Assembly (NCBI GenBank): GCA_017883965.1
Contig: JAFNKG010000009.1
Span: 1-51,763, forward strand
Source of the DNA: Candidatus Methanophagales archaeon
GTDB lineage: Archaea; Halobacteriota; Syntropharchaeia; Alkanophagales; Methanospirareceae
Length of the DNA stretch: 51,763 nt
Reading direction: 5' to 3'
Shown here in pieces: positions 20,189 to 27,847 of this stretch. Position 1 is the stretch's first letter, and every line of letters begins with the position of its first letter. The position numbers and the translations under genes were made by a program. Below the pieces are notes generated by a model. It was given only the letters and a program-made list of their open reading frames with translations, made no database searches and had not been told where the DNA came from.

Positions 20189-21364
20189 ATGGAATATTTT
20201 AGAGAGTTAGGCATTATAACGCCTATTTTGAGAGCGATAGAAGACGAACAGTTTGAAAAGCCAACGGAGATACAGGAGAAATCGATTCCTTTAATCCTTG
20301 CGGGACAGGATGTTATAGCAGGGGCAGCGACAGGTTCTGGTAAGACGCTTGCTTTTGCTTCTGGCATTATTCAGAACGCGGAGAGAGGAGAAGGAATCCA
20401 GGCGCTGGTATTAACACCAACGCGAGAACTGGCACAGCAAGTTGCAACCGCGTTAGCGGATTTTTCAAGATACACGCCGTTGAAGATCGTTGCTGTTTTC
20501 GGCGGTGTGTCAATCAATCCGCAGATTGAGCAATTGAGGTACGCGGATGTTGTTATAGGAACGCCGGGCAGAATATTAGACCATATCGGACGAAGAACGA
20601 TTGATTTGCGCAGAGTAAATACGCTGGTACTGGATGAAGCAGACAGGATGCTGGATATGGGATTTATTGATGACGTGGAGCAGATAATACGAAAATGCCC
20701 GCGTGAAAGGCAGACGCTATTGTTTTCTGCTACCATTTCACGAGAGGTAGCGCGTCTTGCGCGGAAATACATGAACGAGCCTGTTCAGGTCGCGGCAGAG
20801 ACGTATGTGGACCCGAAGAAGTTAACGCAGTTTTACTATGACGTCCCGGATAATATGAAATTCTCGTTGTTGGTTCATTTATTGCGACACGAGAAAGCAG
20901 GGCTTGTCATGGTCTTCTGCAATACAAGGAAGAATACGGACTTTGTGGCAAACAACCTCAAAGCGGCGGGGATAGATGCGCTGGCTATTCATGGTGGGCT
21001 TACGCAGGATAGGAGAAACAAGGTGATGAAGCAATTTCATGGACAGAATGTCTCTGTGCTTGTCTGTACTGATGTCGCGGCACGAGGGCTTGATATTCCC
21101 GGTGTCTCGCATATTTACAATTACGATATTCCGAAAGACCGCAATGATTATATTCATCGCATAGGGCGAACCGCACGGGCGGGCAAAGAAGGAAGAGCGA
21201 TTAATATCCTTGCAAGCAGTGATTACGATAGCTTTAGACGAGTAATGAGACTCAAGGATGTGACTATAACAGAAGAGAAGCTGCCTGAGGTAAAGAAAGA
21301 GAGTATACGATGGAGAGAACGGCCGAAAACTGTTAGACCCGGGCATAGAGCTTATAGGCGATAA
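20189..21364 (+). CDS. DEAD-box ATP-dependent RNA helicase
   Basis: A 391-residue RNA helicase with the full motif set: Q motif (FEKPTEIQEKSIPLIL), Walker A AATGSGKT, PTRELAQQ, VLDEADRML, SAT, ARGLDIPGV and HRIGRTARAG. It unwinds RNA duplexes, probably in ribosome assembly, mRNA turnover or cold adaptation. A short basic C-terminal tail follows the second RecA domain. A TATA-like run (ctttatatag, about 20108-20117) lies upstream. Its stop is only some 27 bp from the damaged distal end of the cassette array. Confidence 0.95.
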   Translation: MEYFRELGIITPILRAIEDEQFEKPTEIQEKSIPLILAGQDVIAGAATGSGKTLAFASGIIQNAERGEGIQALVLTPTRELAQQVATALADFSRYTPLKIVAVFGGVSINPQIEQLRYADVVIGTPGRILDHIGRRTIDLRRVNTLVLDEADRMLDMGFIDDVEQIIRKCPRERQTLLFSATISREVARLARKYMNEPVQVAAETYVDPKKLTQFYYDVPDNMKFSLLVHLLRHEKAGLVMVFCNTRKNTDFVANNLKAAGIDALAIHGGLTQDRRNKVMKQFHGQNVSVLVCTDVAARGLDIPGVSHIYNYDIPKDRNDYIHRIGRTARAGKEGRAINILASSDYDSFRRVMRLKDVTITEEKLPEVKKESIRWRERPKTVRPGHRAYRR

Positions 21365-21390
21365 AGTATGGTGATAGCAGTATGTCCGCT

Positions 21391-21397
21391 GTTAGAT
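21391..21397 (-). other. Possible residual core of the fifth, damaged attC site
   Basis: On the minus strand the heptamer reads ATCTAAC. It matches the expected GGCTAAC only in its last five bases. No L'/L'' palindrome survives between it and the helicase stop at 21364, so the distal attC appears to be deleted. Confidence 0.35.
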
Positions 21398-21409
21398 GAA
21401 GTGCGTATT

Positions 21410-22011
21410 CTACCCAAATGCAAATTTGCGGCGCTTATCAGGGTCATCAAAACTAACCTCTTCCACCTCAAAATGTTCTGCGTCAAATTCTCCACCAAGC
21501 CACTCCAACATCTCTTCATATTCCTCATGATTGGGATTTTTGATGATTTCTAAAAGCTCTGCATATCCCCAGATGCCACCACAATCTTCAGGTGGGCATG
21601 CTCTTTTTCCTTTGATACATATCGGATAATCAACACCTTTCTCTCTGGGAAGTATCTTTTCCAATTGTATTTTGTGCTCCCATGTATCACCGAAATCATA
21701 TACATAATCTGCCGTGCGATTTTCCATAGAAAAATAGTCGGCTATTTTTTGTTTCCGTCCTGAAAGGACTTCTCTACCAAATGCTTCATCATCCGGAGCT
21801 GGGATTCCTATATTCTCCTTTAAACCAGTTGATGGATTGACTATTTCGAATTCATGGAGATGATAATCTGACCACCCCATAGCGTCTTGAATGGCGACAT
21901 GTAAGTCCCAAAATGTATAATTTCCGGGACCTGTATCCGCCGCCAAATCGGTGGTCTAATACCCTTTAGCGTAATTTTAAATTGGTACACCTTGTTGAAT
22001 TTCTTTTTCAT
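21410..22011 (-). pseudogene. pRiA4b ORF-3-like protein gene, frameshifted (cassette 5)
   Basis: From the ATG at 22011 one frame encodes the family's N-terminus (FKITLKGIRPPIWRRIQVP). The next frame then continues GNYTFWDLHVAIQDAMGW through to the stop at 21410, including YVYDFGDTWEHKI. The two halves join at about 21923-21929 if one base is restored in the sequence tcccgga, so a 1-nt deletion or a sequencing error has split the gene. The family, named after an ORF of plasmid pRiA4b, is widespread in mobile DNA and has no firm function. A possible Shine-Dalgarno ggaaaaatcac precedes the ATG. This is the distal cassette of the array. Confidence 0.85.
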
Positions 22012-22083
22012 TGTGATTTTTCCTTATCTTGATTGGAATGTTTTTATCTTTTATACTTTTTTGGTATTTGGAAGATGCATTTC

Positions 22084-22165
22084 GGCTAACGTTTTCGGTG
22101 TAAAAGAAGTTCGGCGAAGCCGAATTTGGACGGAGTGAAGTGTAGTCTTTTACACCGCGTTATAC
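22084..22165 (-). repeat. attC-like site 4 (end of cassette 4)
   Basis: Read on the minus strand: R'' GTATAAC, L'' cggtgtaaaaga, a central hairpin region containing ccaaattcggcttcgccgaa, L' tcttttacaccg, and R' GTTAGCC. L'' and L' pair perfectly over 12 bp. R'' is the exact complement of the GTTATAC core that begins this cassette at 26044. Confidence 0.85.
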
Positions 22166-22200
22166 GCTGTGCCGTGCTGATATGAAATATCATTTCTAAA

Positions 22201-24384
22201 CTAAAAATCATCTCTTTCTTCTTCAATTTTTGCTCGCTCAATCTGTCGATCCAATGAGGATATATACTCATCAATCCATCGTTTTACGTTCTCGTTATCT
22301 TCTTCTCTTTTGAACTCAAGCAACTGTTGTTTTTTTTCCTGATAGTGTAAACTTGCTGGGCCACTCCAACCTTCTGTTGAAAAGTTTGCCATTAAATTCC
22401 TTCGCACATCTTCTCGTGTACCATATCGCATAAGCACTTCTCGTGCTAAGCAGATTTTTCCCTCCTCTCGAAAAAGTTTTTTAGGAACAAAACTGGCAAG
22501 ATACCATGCACGATTTTCCACATCTTCATCAACCCACCCCAAAATTTTCTCCAAATGGATCATCGGCAATGCTCCTTCCTCTCCCCTTTCAAAAAATCCG
22601 CGACCTCGCAGCCATTCTTTTATATGAAACGCCCGTGAATCTATTGGCGGACCTAAATATCTTGTGACCCGCATCCAGACCTCTTCAGGATATAGCCGTG
22701 TGATTTCGTTGAGCACAGCTTGAGTTTGTGAGCGGAAACCATCGAGGATGGTATCATCTTCCCCAAAGTGCTCAAGCATTTTGTCCGCAAGTTCTAGACT
22801 CTTTCTAGGATAAAGTTGCACAAAAGATTTCCCTATCTCAGTCCAATAATAGTCATCCATTTGATCACGTCTGCCTGCTTCAGGTTTTTGAAATAGTAAC
22901 TGATGCGTCAATAATTCCAGTGTTAGTTCTTCTGGCAAAGTGTGTTTAGACGCCCTACTAAGATAGTAAAAATGGTAAAAACCCAACGCAATAGAGACGG
23001 CGTAAGTGTCTGAACTATCAAGTAAAAACTTAATCCAGTTGTTGAAGACATGCTTGGACAGATTTAGAATATCGTTTCCCCAACCAAACATCCGAAAGTG
23101 ACTAATACCAACGATGCCTTTTTCTGCGAGATCGATGATACGCAAAAGCGCCTGATCAGTCATCCCTGATCGCCACGTCAATTCAGGGACCAAGACATTT
23201 AATTTTTTGTCTTTCGTAAGGGCATCCAGTTGCTTTTCCCACATCTCTTGTTTTTTCTCAAAGATGGCACGGAAATATCCATCAAGTAAATAGGCGCTTG
23301 CATTCTCGACTGCGTTTCGTTGCGCTTCGAGAAGTGTCGGCAAGAGCGAAAAATCTTTATCTCTCTTTCCCAGTTCATATCCAAAGCGGTAACCATTCTG
23401 TGCTTCGGTTGTCATCAGCCAGTTTAACTCTGGTTGCAACAAGTTGATATTTTCAACTGCTTGCCGGGCAAATTCTTCGATTCGCGGTTGTGCTTGGTCT
23501 ACCTGATTACCTTCTTCGTCAAATTTATCTTCAAAAACACGCATACCAACATAGCGTTTCATTAGTGATGAAAAATCGCCCCCGGTGAGTTCATCTTTAA
23601 GCTGTCCCCAACGCTGCAGGATTTGGGGTGGTAACTCCTTTCCATCATAATGGAGAATACGGATGACCTCGACAAGTACATTCTTTTTATCTACATAGGG
23701 TTTTTCTGTTAATTCGTTCACTGTGTCAATGACCATGTCTGCTAAGTTCTGAATTCTTCCCAATCCTCTGGAGCGATGAAGGAGAATACTAATCGCCTGT
23801 TGCTGTTCATCTTCCGGTAAATTATCTAATTGTTCACGTAGCAGTTGCCATACTTGCCGATATGCATCAAATAACTCTCCGTATGTTTTTGGCATCCAAA
23901 GCTGAGGTTCTTTTCGAAGTCCTTGTCGCTCAGCTCCAGTGTGGCGGACGAAATGCTGTGACTCCAATGCCTGATCGCAGGCACGCAAAGCGAGCACTCG
24001 TCGCTCTTTTGAGTTAGAGCCCAAAGCCTCTTTAAGAATTGGTAATCGTTCTTGTGGAGATGCTTCTGTCGGAGCAACGCGTCCATATCCAGAAGAAAAG
24101 AGTTCTGCAAAAACACCACTGGCGTTATTTGACCATGTTTCGTTCTCTGCTTCACCAAGAGCTAGGAGTAATCTTGCCGCATCTGCAAATAATTCTTTCC
24201 ACATTGCAATCTTTTCAAGCGCCCGAATTACTTCTCTACGACCTGTGGTAAATTGCAAAAGATCCTCTTTGGTCCATGTACCAACAGTTCTTTTGAGACA
24301 TTCTAATGCTGATTTTGGGTCAGCCTCAGCTAAAGCTAGAAATAAACGCGCCCCTTGTGTTGTTTTTAGATAATTAGTTTTCAT
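22201..24384 (-). CDS. Large helical-repeat C-terminal partner of a STAND-type NTPase (cassette 4, second gene)
   Basis: A 727-residue, almost wholly helical protein with no catalytic motif that I can recognise. It contains repeated helix pairs of the kind seen in the sensor halves of large STAND NTPases (for example LAEADPKSALECLKRTVG and AENETWSNNASGVFAELF). The ATG at 24384 overlaps the end of the preceding NTPase gene by 11 nt, which fits translational coupling. In related bacterial proteins these two parts appear, from memory, to be one polypeptide of about 1250 residues, so this may be a split or a frameshifted gene. The open frame extends upstream of 24384, which is consistent with either view. 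Confidence 0.7.
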   Translation of the reverse strand: MKTNYLKTTQGARLFLALAEADPKSALECLKRTVGTWTKEDLLQFTTGRREVIRALEKIAMWKELFADAARLLLALGEAENETWSNNASGVFAELFSSGYGRVAPTEASPQERLPILKEALGSNSKERRVLALRACDQALESQHFVRHTGAERQGLRKEPQLWMPKTYGELFDAYRQVWQLLREQLDNLPEDEQQQAISILLHRSRGLGRIQNLADMVIDTVNELTEKPYVDKKNVLVEVIRILHYDGKELPPQILQRWGQLKDELTGGDFSSLMKRYVGMRVFEDKFDEEGNQVDQAQPRIEEFARQAVENINLLQPELNWLMTTEAQNGYRFGYELGKRDKDFSLLPTLLEAQRNAVENASAYLLDGYFRAIFEKKQEMWEKQLDALTKDKKLNVLVPELTWRSGMTDQALLRIIDLAEKGIVGISHFRMFGWGNDILNLSKHVFNNWIKFLLDSSDTYAVSIALGFYHFYYLSRASKHTLPEELTLELLTHQLLFQKPEAGRRDQMDDYYWTEIGKSFVQLYPRKSLELADKMLEHFGEDDTILDGFRSQTQAVLNEITRLYPEEVWMRVTRYLGPPIDSRAFHIKEWLRGRGFFERGEEGALPMIHLEKILGWVDEDVENRAWYLASFVPKKLFREEGKICLAREVLMRYGTREDVRRNLMANFSTEGWSGPASLHYQEKKQQLLEFKREEDNENVKRWIDEYISSLDRQIERAKIEEERDDF

Positions 24385-25993
24385 TTTGGAACGGACCATT
24401 TTCTCCGAGAAGTTCTTTAACAATACGGGTGGCAACCTTAGATTCCGCCGCATATTTGAACATTTCATAAAACCATTCAAGTAGTGTTGGGGGTAAGTCT
24501 TCAGAAAAATCTTCTAAATTGAATGTAGAACCATAGGTATCCCACCACTCAGTCCACAGCTCAATATGGAGCAATTTAGGTGTGATATAGAGCCTATTTT
24601 CACCCTGAAGAATTTTTCGTGCTTTTAGCTTATTTATGATCTCTTGAAACCTTGACCAAGTGATTTGTGGATCTCCTTGATTGACTATTTCAGCTATGGC
24701 TTGCGCTTCGGCGACAACAGATCGCCCATAACCAAATCGTTTAAAAAGTGCGATGTGCCGGAGGACTAATCGTCTCTGTTGTACTTGTTGACTATCAGGA
24801 TCATCCCCACCTACAACATAGCGATCCCAGATATTAACTGTATCTGGAGGTTTCAACAAATCATCGGGATTATTTTTTAAATTCAATCCAATGACATGCG
24901 CCACTCTGGGAGAACCGCTACACAATTCTGGCCATCTATCCGCTTGATCTTTAGGAATATTATATCCCTGAATTATGCTGCTTACCTCTTCGTTGTCCAA
25001 CGGTGGTGTATCGAAGTAGTTTATGTTGCCAGCAGTATCATCGTATTCATTATAGATTGAGACGAGTTTAATTCTTGGACCGCGATATTTAAGTTTATTC
25101 CAGATATATGATCTACTATCTGGATCGCATTCATCAATAACTATGATTACAGAAAATTGATTGTCATCTCTTAAAATCTCGTTCATTAGGTCACTATCTC
25201 TAAACTTGCTAGCAGCATCGCAGTAAATAACAAGTGCTCGCAAATCGTCTGCGCGTGTTGCTTCTAAAACAAGTCTCGTTTTACCAATTCCAGCATCACC
25301 CCACACATGTATATGGACTGCCTCGCTGTTTTTACGCAGTTCATTTTGCATATTTGATATGAAATCTTTCTGCGCTTGTCCTGCTTTAAATTCTTTCTTC
25401 ATTTCACCATCTTGAGACCAACTTTTGTGTGTCTGAAATCTTGCTCTCTCTCGCTCATTGACTTGCAACGCTAATGATGGAAACGGTTTGAGGAAGCCAA
25501 TAAGGTTGTTTTGTCGCCATATTTCAATCTTTGCTTTATCGTATTTCTGATCAATGCTGGTCAATTTCCCCTTGAACTTATTGATGAGTTGGTCATCTTT
25601 GGTTTCTGGATTATCCCAACCAAATAGCACGACAACCAATGTTCCGTTTTTGTCTAAACAAGACTTGACTCGGATTTTAAGTTCGGTAGACCTGTCCTTA
25701 AACAAGATTTTTTTAATATGACTATCGTCGCTTAGAGAAAAGTTACCAGTTTTAATTTGGTAACGAGTCAGATCTTGTTTGATGATTCCCTGTCCACCGT
25801 TCACCTGCATATGTTGTACTTCGGCATCTATACCTCCATCTGCAACAGTAATTGCACTCGGTACATTGGTAAGATTTTTTCCGATTCCAAGAACAGTCGC
25901 TTCTGCCCAAAGCAATTCACGGAAAAAATCCACCGCTTCTTGGGGGCTCAGGCGTTCCAAATGTTCATTCTTGACGGTGAGAATTGTCTCCAT
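24374..25993 (-). CDS. Predicted PD-(D/E)xK nuclease-STAND NTPase (cassette 4, first gene)
   Basis: A 539-residue protein. The N-terminal 100 residues show an Mrr/Cap4-like restriction-endonuclease pattern: DGGID (52-56) followed by YQIKTG with Q79 and K81. An NTPase follows, with Walker A GDAGIGKT (232-239) and Walker B SVIIVIDECD (281-290), then a winged-helix-like region near 400-490. This layout of nuclease, STAND NTPase and helical sensor (next gene) is that of Avs-like antiviral sensors, in which target binding triggers oligomerisation and DNA cleavage. That role is inferred from architecture only. The stop is 11 nt inside the following gene. Confidence 0.75.
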   Translation of the reverse strand: METILTVKNEHLERLSPQEAVDFFRELLWAEATVLGIGKNLTNVPSAITVADGGIDAEVQHMQVNGGQGIIKQDLTRYQIKTGNFSLSDDSHIKKILFKDRSTELKIRVKSCLDKNGTLVVVLFGWDNPETKDDQLINKFKGKLTSIDQKYDKAKIEIWRQNNLIGFLKPFPSLALQVNERERARFQTHKSWSQDGEMKKEFKAGQAQKDFISNMQNELRKNSEAVHIHVWGDAGIGKTRLVLEATRADDLRALVIYCDAASKFRDSDLMNEILRDDNQFSVIIVIDECDPDSRSYIWNKLKYRGPRIKLVSIYNEYDDTAGNINYFDTPPLDNEEVSSIIQGYNIPKDQADRWPELCSGSPRVAHVIGLNLKNNPDDLLKPPDTVNIWDRYVVGGDDPDSQQVQQRRLVLRHIALFKRFGYGRSVVAEAQAIAEIVNQGDPQITWSRFQEIINKLKARKILQGENRLYITPKLLHIELWTEWWDTYGSTFNLEDFSEDLPPTLLEWFYEMFKYAAESKVATRIVKELLGENGPFQNEN

Positions 25994-26037
25994 ATCCGTT
26001 TTCCCATTAACTTTTCCCTATTTTGACACGGGATTGC

Positions 26038-26133
26038 GTATAACGTTTCTCGCATATACGACGTTGCGATCGAATGGTGCAATGTCCCGATGGGCAAGCA
26101 CCGAAGGTGTGCAGCGTGTATGCCGTGTTATCT
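26038..26133 (-). repeat. attC-like site 3 (end of cassette 3)
   Basis: Read on the minus strand: R'' AGATAAC, L'' cggcatacacg, a central region, L' cgtatatgcg, and R' GTTATAC. The arms pair with a few mismatches. The centre differs from sites 1, 2 and 4, which share a ccaaatt block. R'' is the exact complement of the GTTATCT core that starts cassette 3. Confidence 0.8.
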
Positions 26134-26156
26134 GACGTCTGACATCGTTGAAAATG

Positions 26157-26309
26157 TCACTCTTCCTTTAGTCTTGAAACTATTTTGTAGTTTCGTTTCT
26201 TTTCATTATTCCGCAAGTTTTGAAAGAAGATGTGCAGGTCATAATTTGCTTGTTTTGCAAGCTCTTCACCTGCTTTGCGGATATCTTGAACAATTGGGTC
26301 TTTCCACAT
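26157..26309 (-). CDS. Small partner protein of a PIN-type gene (cassette 3)
   Basis: A 50-residue protein starting MWKDPIVQDIRKAGEELAKQ, with ANYDLHIFFQNLRNNEK in the middle. Short proteins of this type occur next to PIN-domain genes in many bacteria, presumably as antitoxin or accessory partner; the role is not proven. The ATG lies 2 nt after the PIN stop, with a ribosome-binding site (ggaggtg) inside the end of the PIN gene, so the two are tightly coupled. The open frame extends 11 codons upstream into the PIN gene, and the later ATG is preferred. Confidence 0.65.
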   Translation of the reverse strand: MWKDPIVQDIRKAGEELAKQANYDLHIFFQNLRNNEKKRNYKIVSRLKEE

Positions 26310-26311
26310 AC

Positions 26312-26611
26312 TTACACCTCCATTAACTCTTCTGGTGTACAAATAATTACTTGAGCCATTTTCTCAACCTTGTCGTTTAATTCCAGATGAGGAAAATCTT
26401 TTAGCTCTTCCAACCTTCTTTTGGCAGCCTCTGGGTCACCAAAACTGGCTTCTTCAATTACAATTTCAGAGATGAAAACGTTGTATCGCCTCATAGCTAT
26501 AGGCCACCACTGTCGTGTAATCTCCTGATGAGCAAGAACTATGATATCTCGATTGGGTTTAGAAGTATAATAGCTTACAACTGTTGTCTCAAGATATATT
26601 GATTCTTTCAT
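26312..26611 (-). pseudogene. PIN-domain (VapC-like) gene with an apparent internal deletion (cassette 3)
   Basis: The 99-residue product begins like a PIN-domain protein (YLETTVVSYYTSKPNRD) and ends with ICTPEELMEV, the usual C-terminus of a family about 150-165 residues long. The middle part that should carry the DALH-type acidic motif and the WNC segment is absent, and LNDKVEKMAQV runs directly into the C-terminal residues. The reading frame is kept. The gene has therefore probably lost its nuclease activity. The ATG at 26611 is chosen, since the longer frame would enter the attC site. It is followed by its 50-residue partner gene. Confidence 0.65.
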
Positions 26612-26652
26612 TGAGATATCTTTTGTATTATCGCTATATAAAGCCAGATGGC

Positions 26653-26748
26653 AGATAACGGTTTGAGCATACCAGAAGTTGCCGTAGCGCAGCGAAGGCA
26701 ATTTGGGTGGAGCGACGAAGGAGCGGAACCTGGTATGCTCTGTTAGGC
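26653..26748 (-). repeat. attC-like site 2 (end of cassette 2)
   Basis: Read on the minus strand: R'' GCCTAAC, L'' gagcataccag, a central region with cacccaaattgcc, L' ctggtatgctc, and R' GTTATCT. L'' and L' pair perfectly over 11 bp. R'' is the exact complement of the GTTAGGC core that begins cassette 2 at 27697. It is the closest of the four to the classical RYYYAAC consensus. Confidence 0.88.
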
Positions 26749-26770
26749 GCTGTGCACTTCTTTCTCGATT

Positions 26771-27661
26771 TCATCTTTTTACCTCTGCCTGGACAAATCG
26801 CTCAATATCAAATTCTTTTACTGTTTTAAGTAAATCAAGGTCAACCAATTTTGAATAACGTTCTTGCATCTCCACTGAATCAATATCTTCAATAAGAGTA
26901 AGGGAGTATTGGAAAAGATAATCTTTCATATCTGCCGGATCCAAACCAAATATAAAGACAGGATTTTTCTTTTTAAGCATATATTTAGCGAGTCTTTTTA
27001 TACCATCATGGATGTATTTACCATTAATAAAACTCTTCAGGATATAACTAAAGACAATTTTACTCCCAGGAGCAGCCTGTGCTACATATTTGAATGTACT
27101 ATCATTCGCTTCTTTTGAGATATATTGTGTAACTGCTTCCCAGATAAAAAGAGTCTTAGAAGTCAAATTGTATCCTGCCTTTTTTAATTCAGCATCAAGA
27201 CTTTGCTTCTGAAAATCAATGGGAACATAAGCAACATGATCTGGAAGCTCTCCTAATATTTTTTTCATTTTTTTAATTTTCTTTTTTATTACTGTTGGAT
27301 GGTCAACTTCAAAGTAACGTATCTTTTCTATACCTGGAATATAATACGCACGGCAATCTATTCCAGAACCCAGGTTGACAACTGTCTCAACTTCCTTTTT
27401 TGTAAGACTATCTTTTAATATATCATCTACATAACGTTCGCGGCAAAAAAACCATCCCATGAATCCAGGAAAAGCTTTTTCTCTCGACTTTATAATGGAA
27501 TCACGTTTTTTAGGATTACGCATGAGAATAATAAAAAATCTATAAAGTAGTGGCAACAATTTTTCAGAATATGGGTCTTCAAAAAGTCGCTTTTCTTTTG
27601 GATATGACATCATTGCAGCTCTTGTCCAAGCAACACCGACTCCTGTTTTAATTGCTTTCAT
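26771..27661 (-). CDS. Class I SAM-dependent methyltransferase, leucine carboxymethyltransferase (LCM/PPM) type (cassette 2)
   Basis: A 296-residue methyltransferase. The N-terminus (KTGVGVAWTRAAMMS) and the SAM-binding VVNLGSGIDCRAYYIPG (about residues 88-104) fit the LCM family, followed by FEVDHPTVIKKK. Bacterial and archaeal members methylate small molecules or unknown substrates. The ATG at 27661 is chosen because gaggagg lies 6 nt upstream; the ATG at 27676 is part of that Shine-Dalgarno itself. The gene fills cassette 2, with its core site 35 nt before the start and attC site 2 just after the stop. It carries its own ribosome-binding site, as many cassettes do. Confidence 0.85.
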   Translation of the reverse strand: MKAIKTGVGVAWTRAAMMSYPKEKRLFEDPYSEKLLPLLYRFFIILMRNPKKRDSIIKSREKAFPGFMGWFFCRERYVDDILKDSLTKKEVETVVNLGSGIDCRAYYIPGIEKIRYFEVDHPTVIKKKIKKMKKILGELPDHVAYVPIDFQKQSLDAELKKAGYNLTSKTLFIWEAVTQYISKEANDSTFKYVAQAAPGSKIVFSYILKSFINGKYIHDGIKRLAKYMLKKKNPVFIFGLDPADMKDYLFQYSLTLIEDIDSVEMQERYSKLVDLDLLKTVKEFDIERFVQAEVKR

Positions 27662-27690
27662 AAATACCCTCCTCATTATATTAGCATGGC

Positions 27691-27775
27691 GCCTAACGTT
27701 CTCGGTGTATGCGAAGTTGCCCAGTAGGGCAATTTGGGTGAGCCCAAAGGGCGAACAGCATACACCGTGTTGTCC
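27691..27775 (-). repeat. attC-like site 1 (end of cassette 1)
   Basis: Read on the minus strand: R'' GGACAAC, L'' cggtgtatgc, a central region with cacccaaattgccc, L' gcatacaccg, and R' GTTAGGC. L'' and L' pair perfectly over 10 bp. R'' is the exact complement of the GTTGTCC core at 29196-29202 that begins cassette 1, although it departs from RYYYAAC. That departure makes the match hard to explain by consensus alone. Confidence 0.87.
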
Positions 27776-27847
27776 GAACCCGTAAGGGTTGAAGCGTAAG
27801 CGGAAAGTGCCAGAGCCCGCCTGAATTTCGACAGATCATAGTACAGT

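Noticed and set aside
22086-22274. 62-codon minus-strand frame at the end of cassette 4
   Set aside because: It overlaps the end of the large helical gene in another frame and then runs through attC site 4.
26312-26701. Longer 129-codon version of the PIN gene
   Set aside because: The extra 30 codons lie inside attC site 2 and an AT-rich leader; the ATG at 26611 gives the family's N-terminus.
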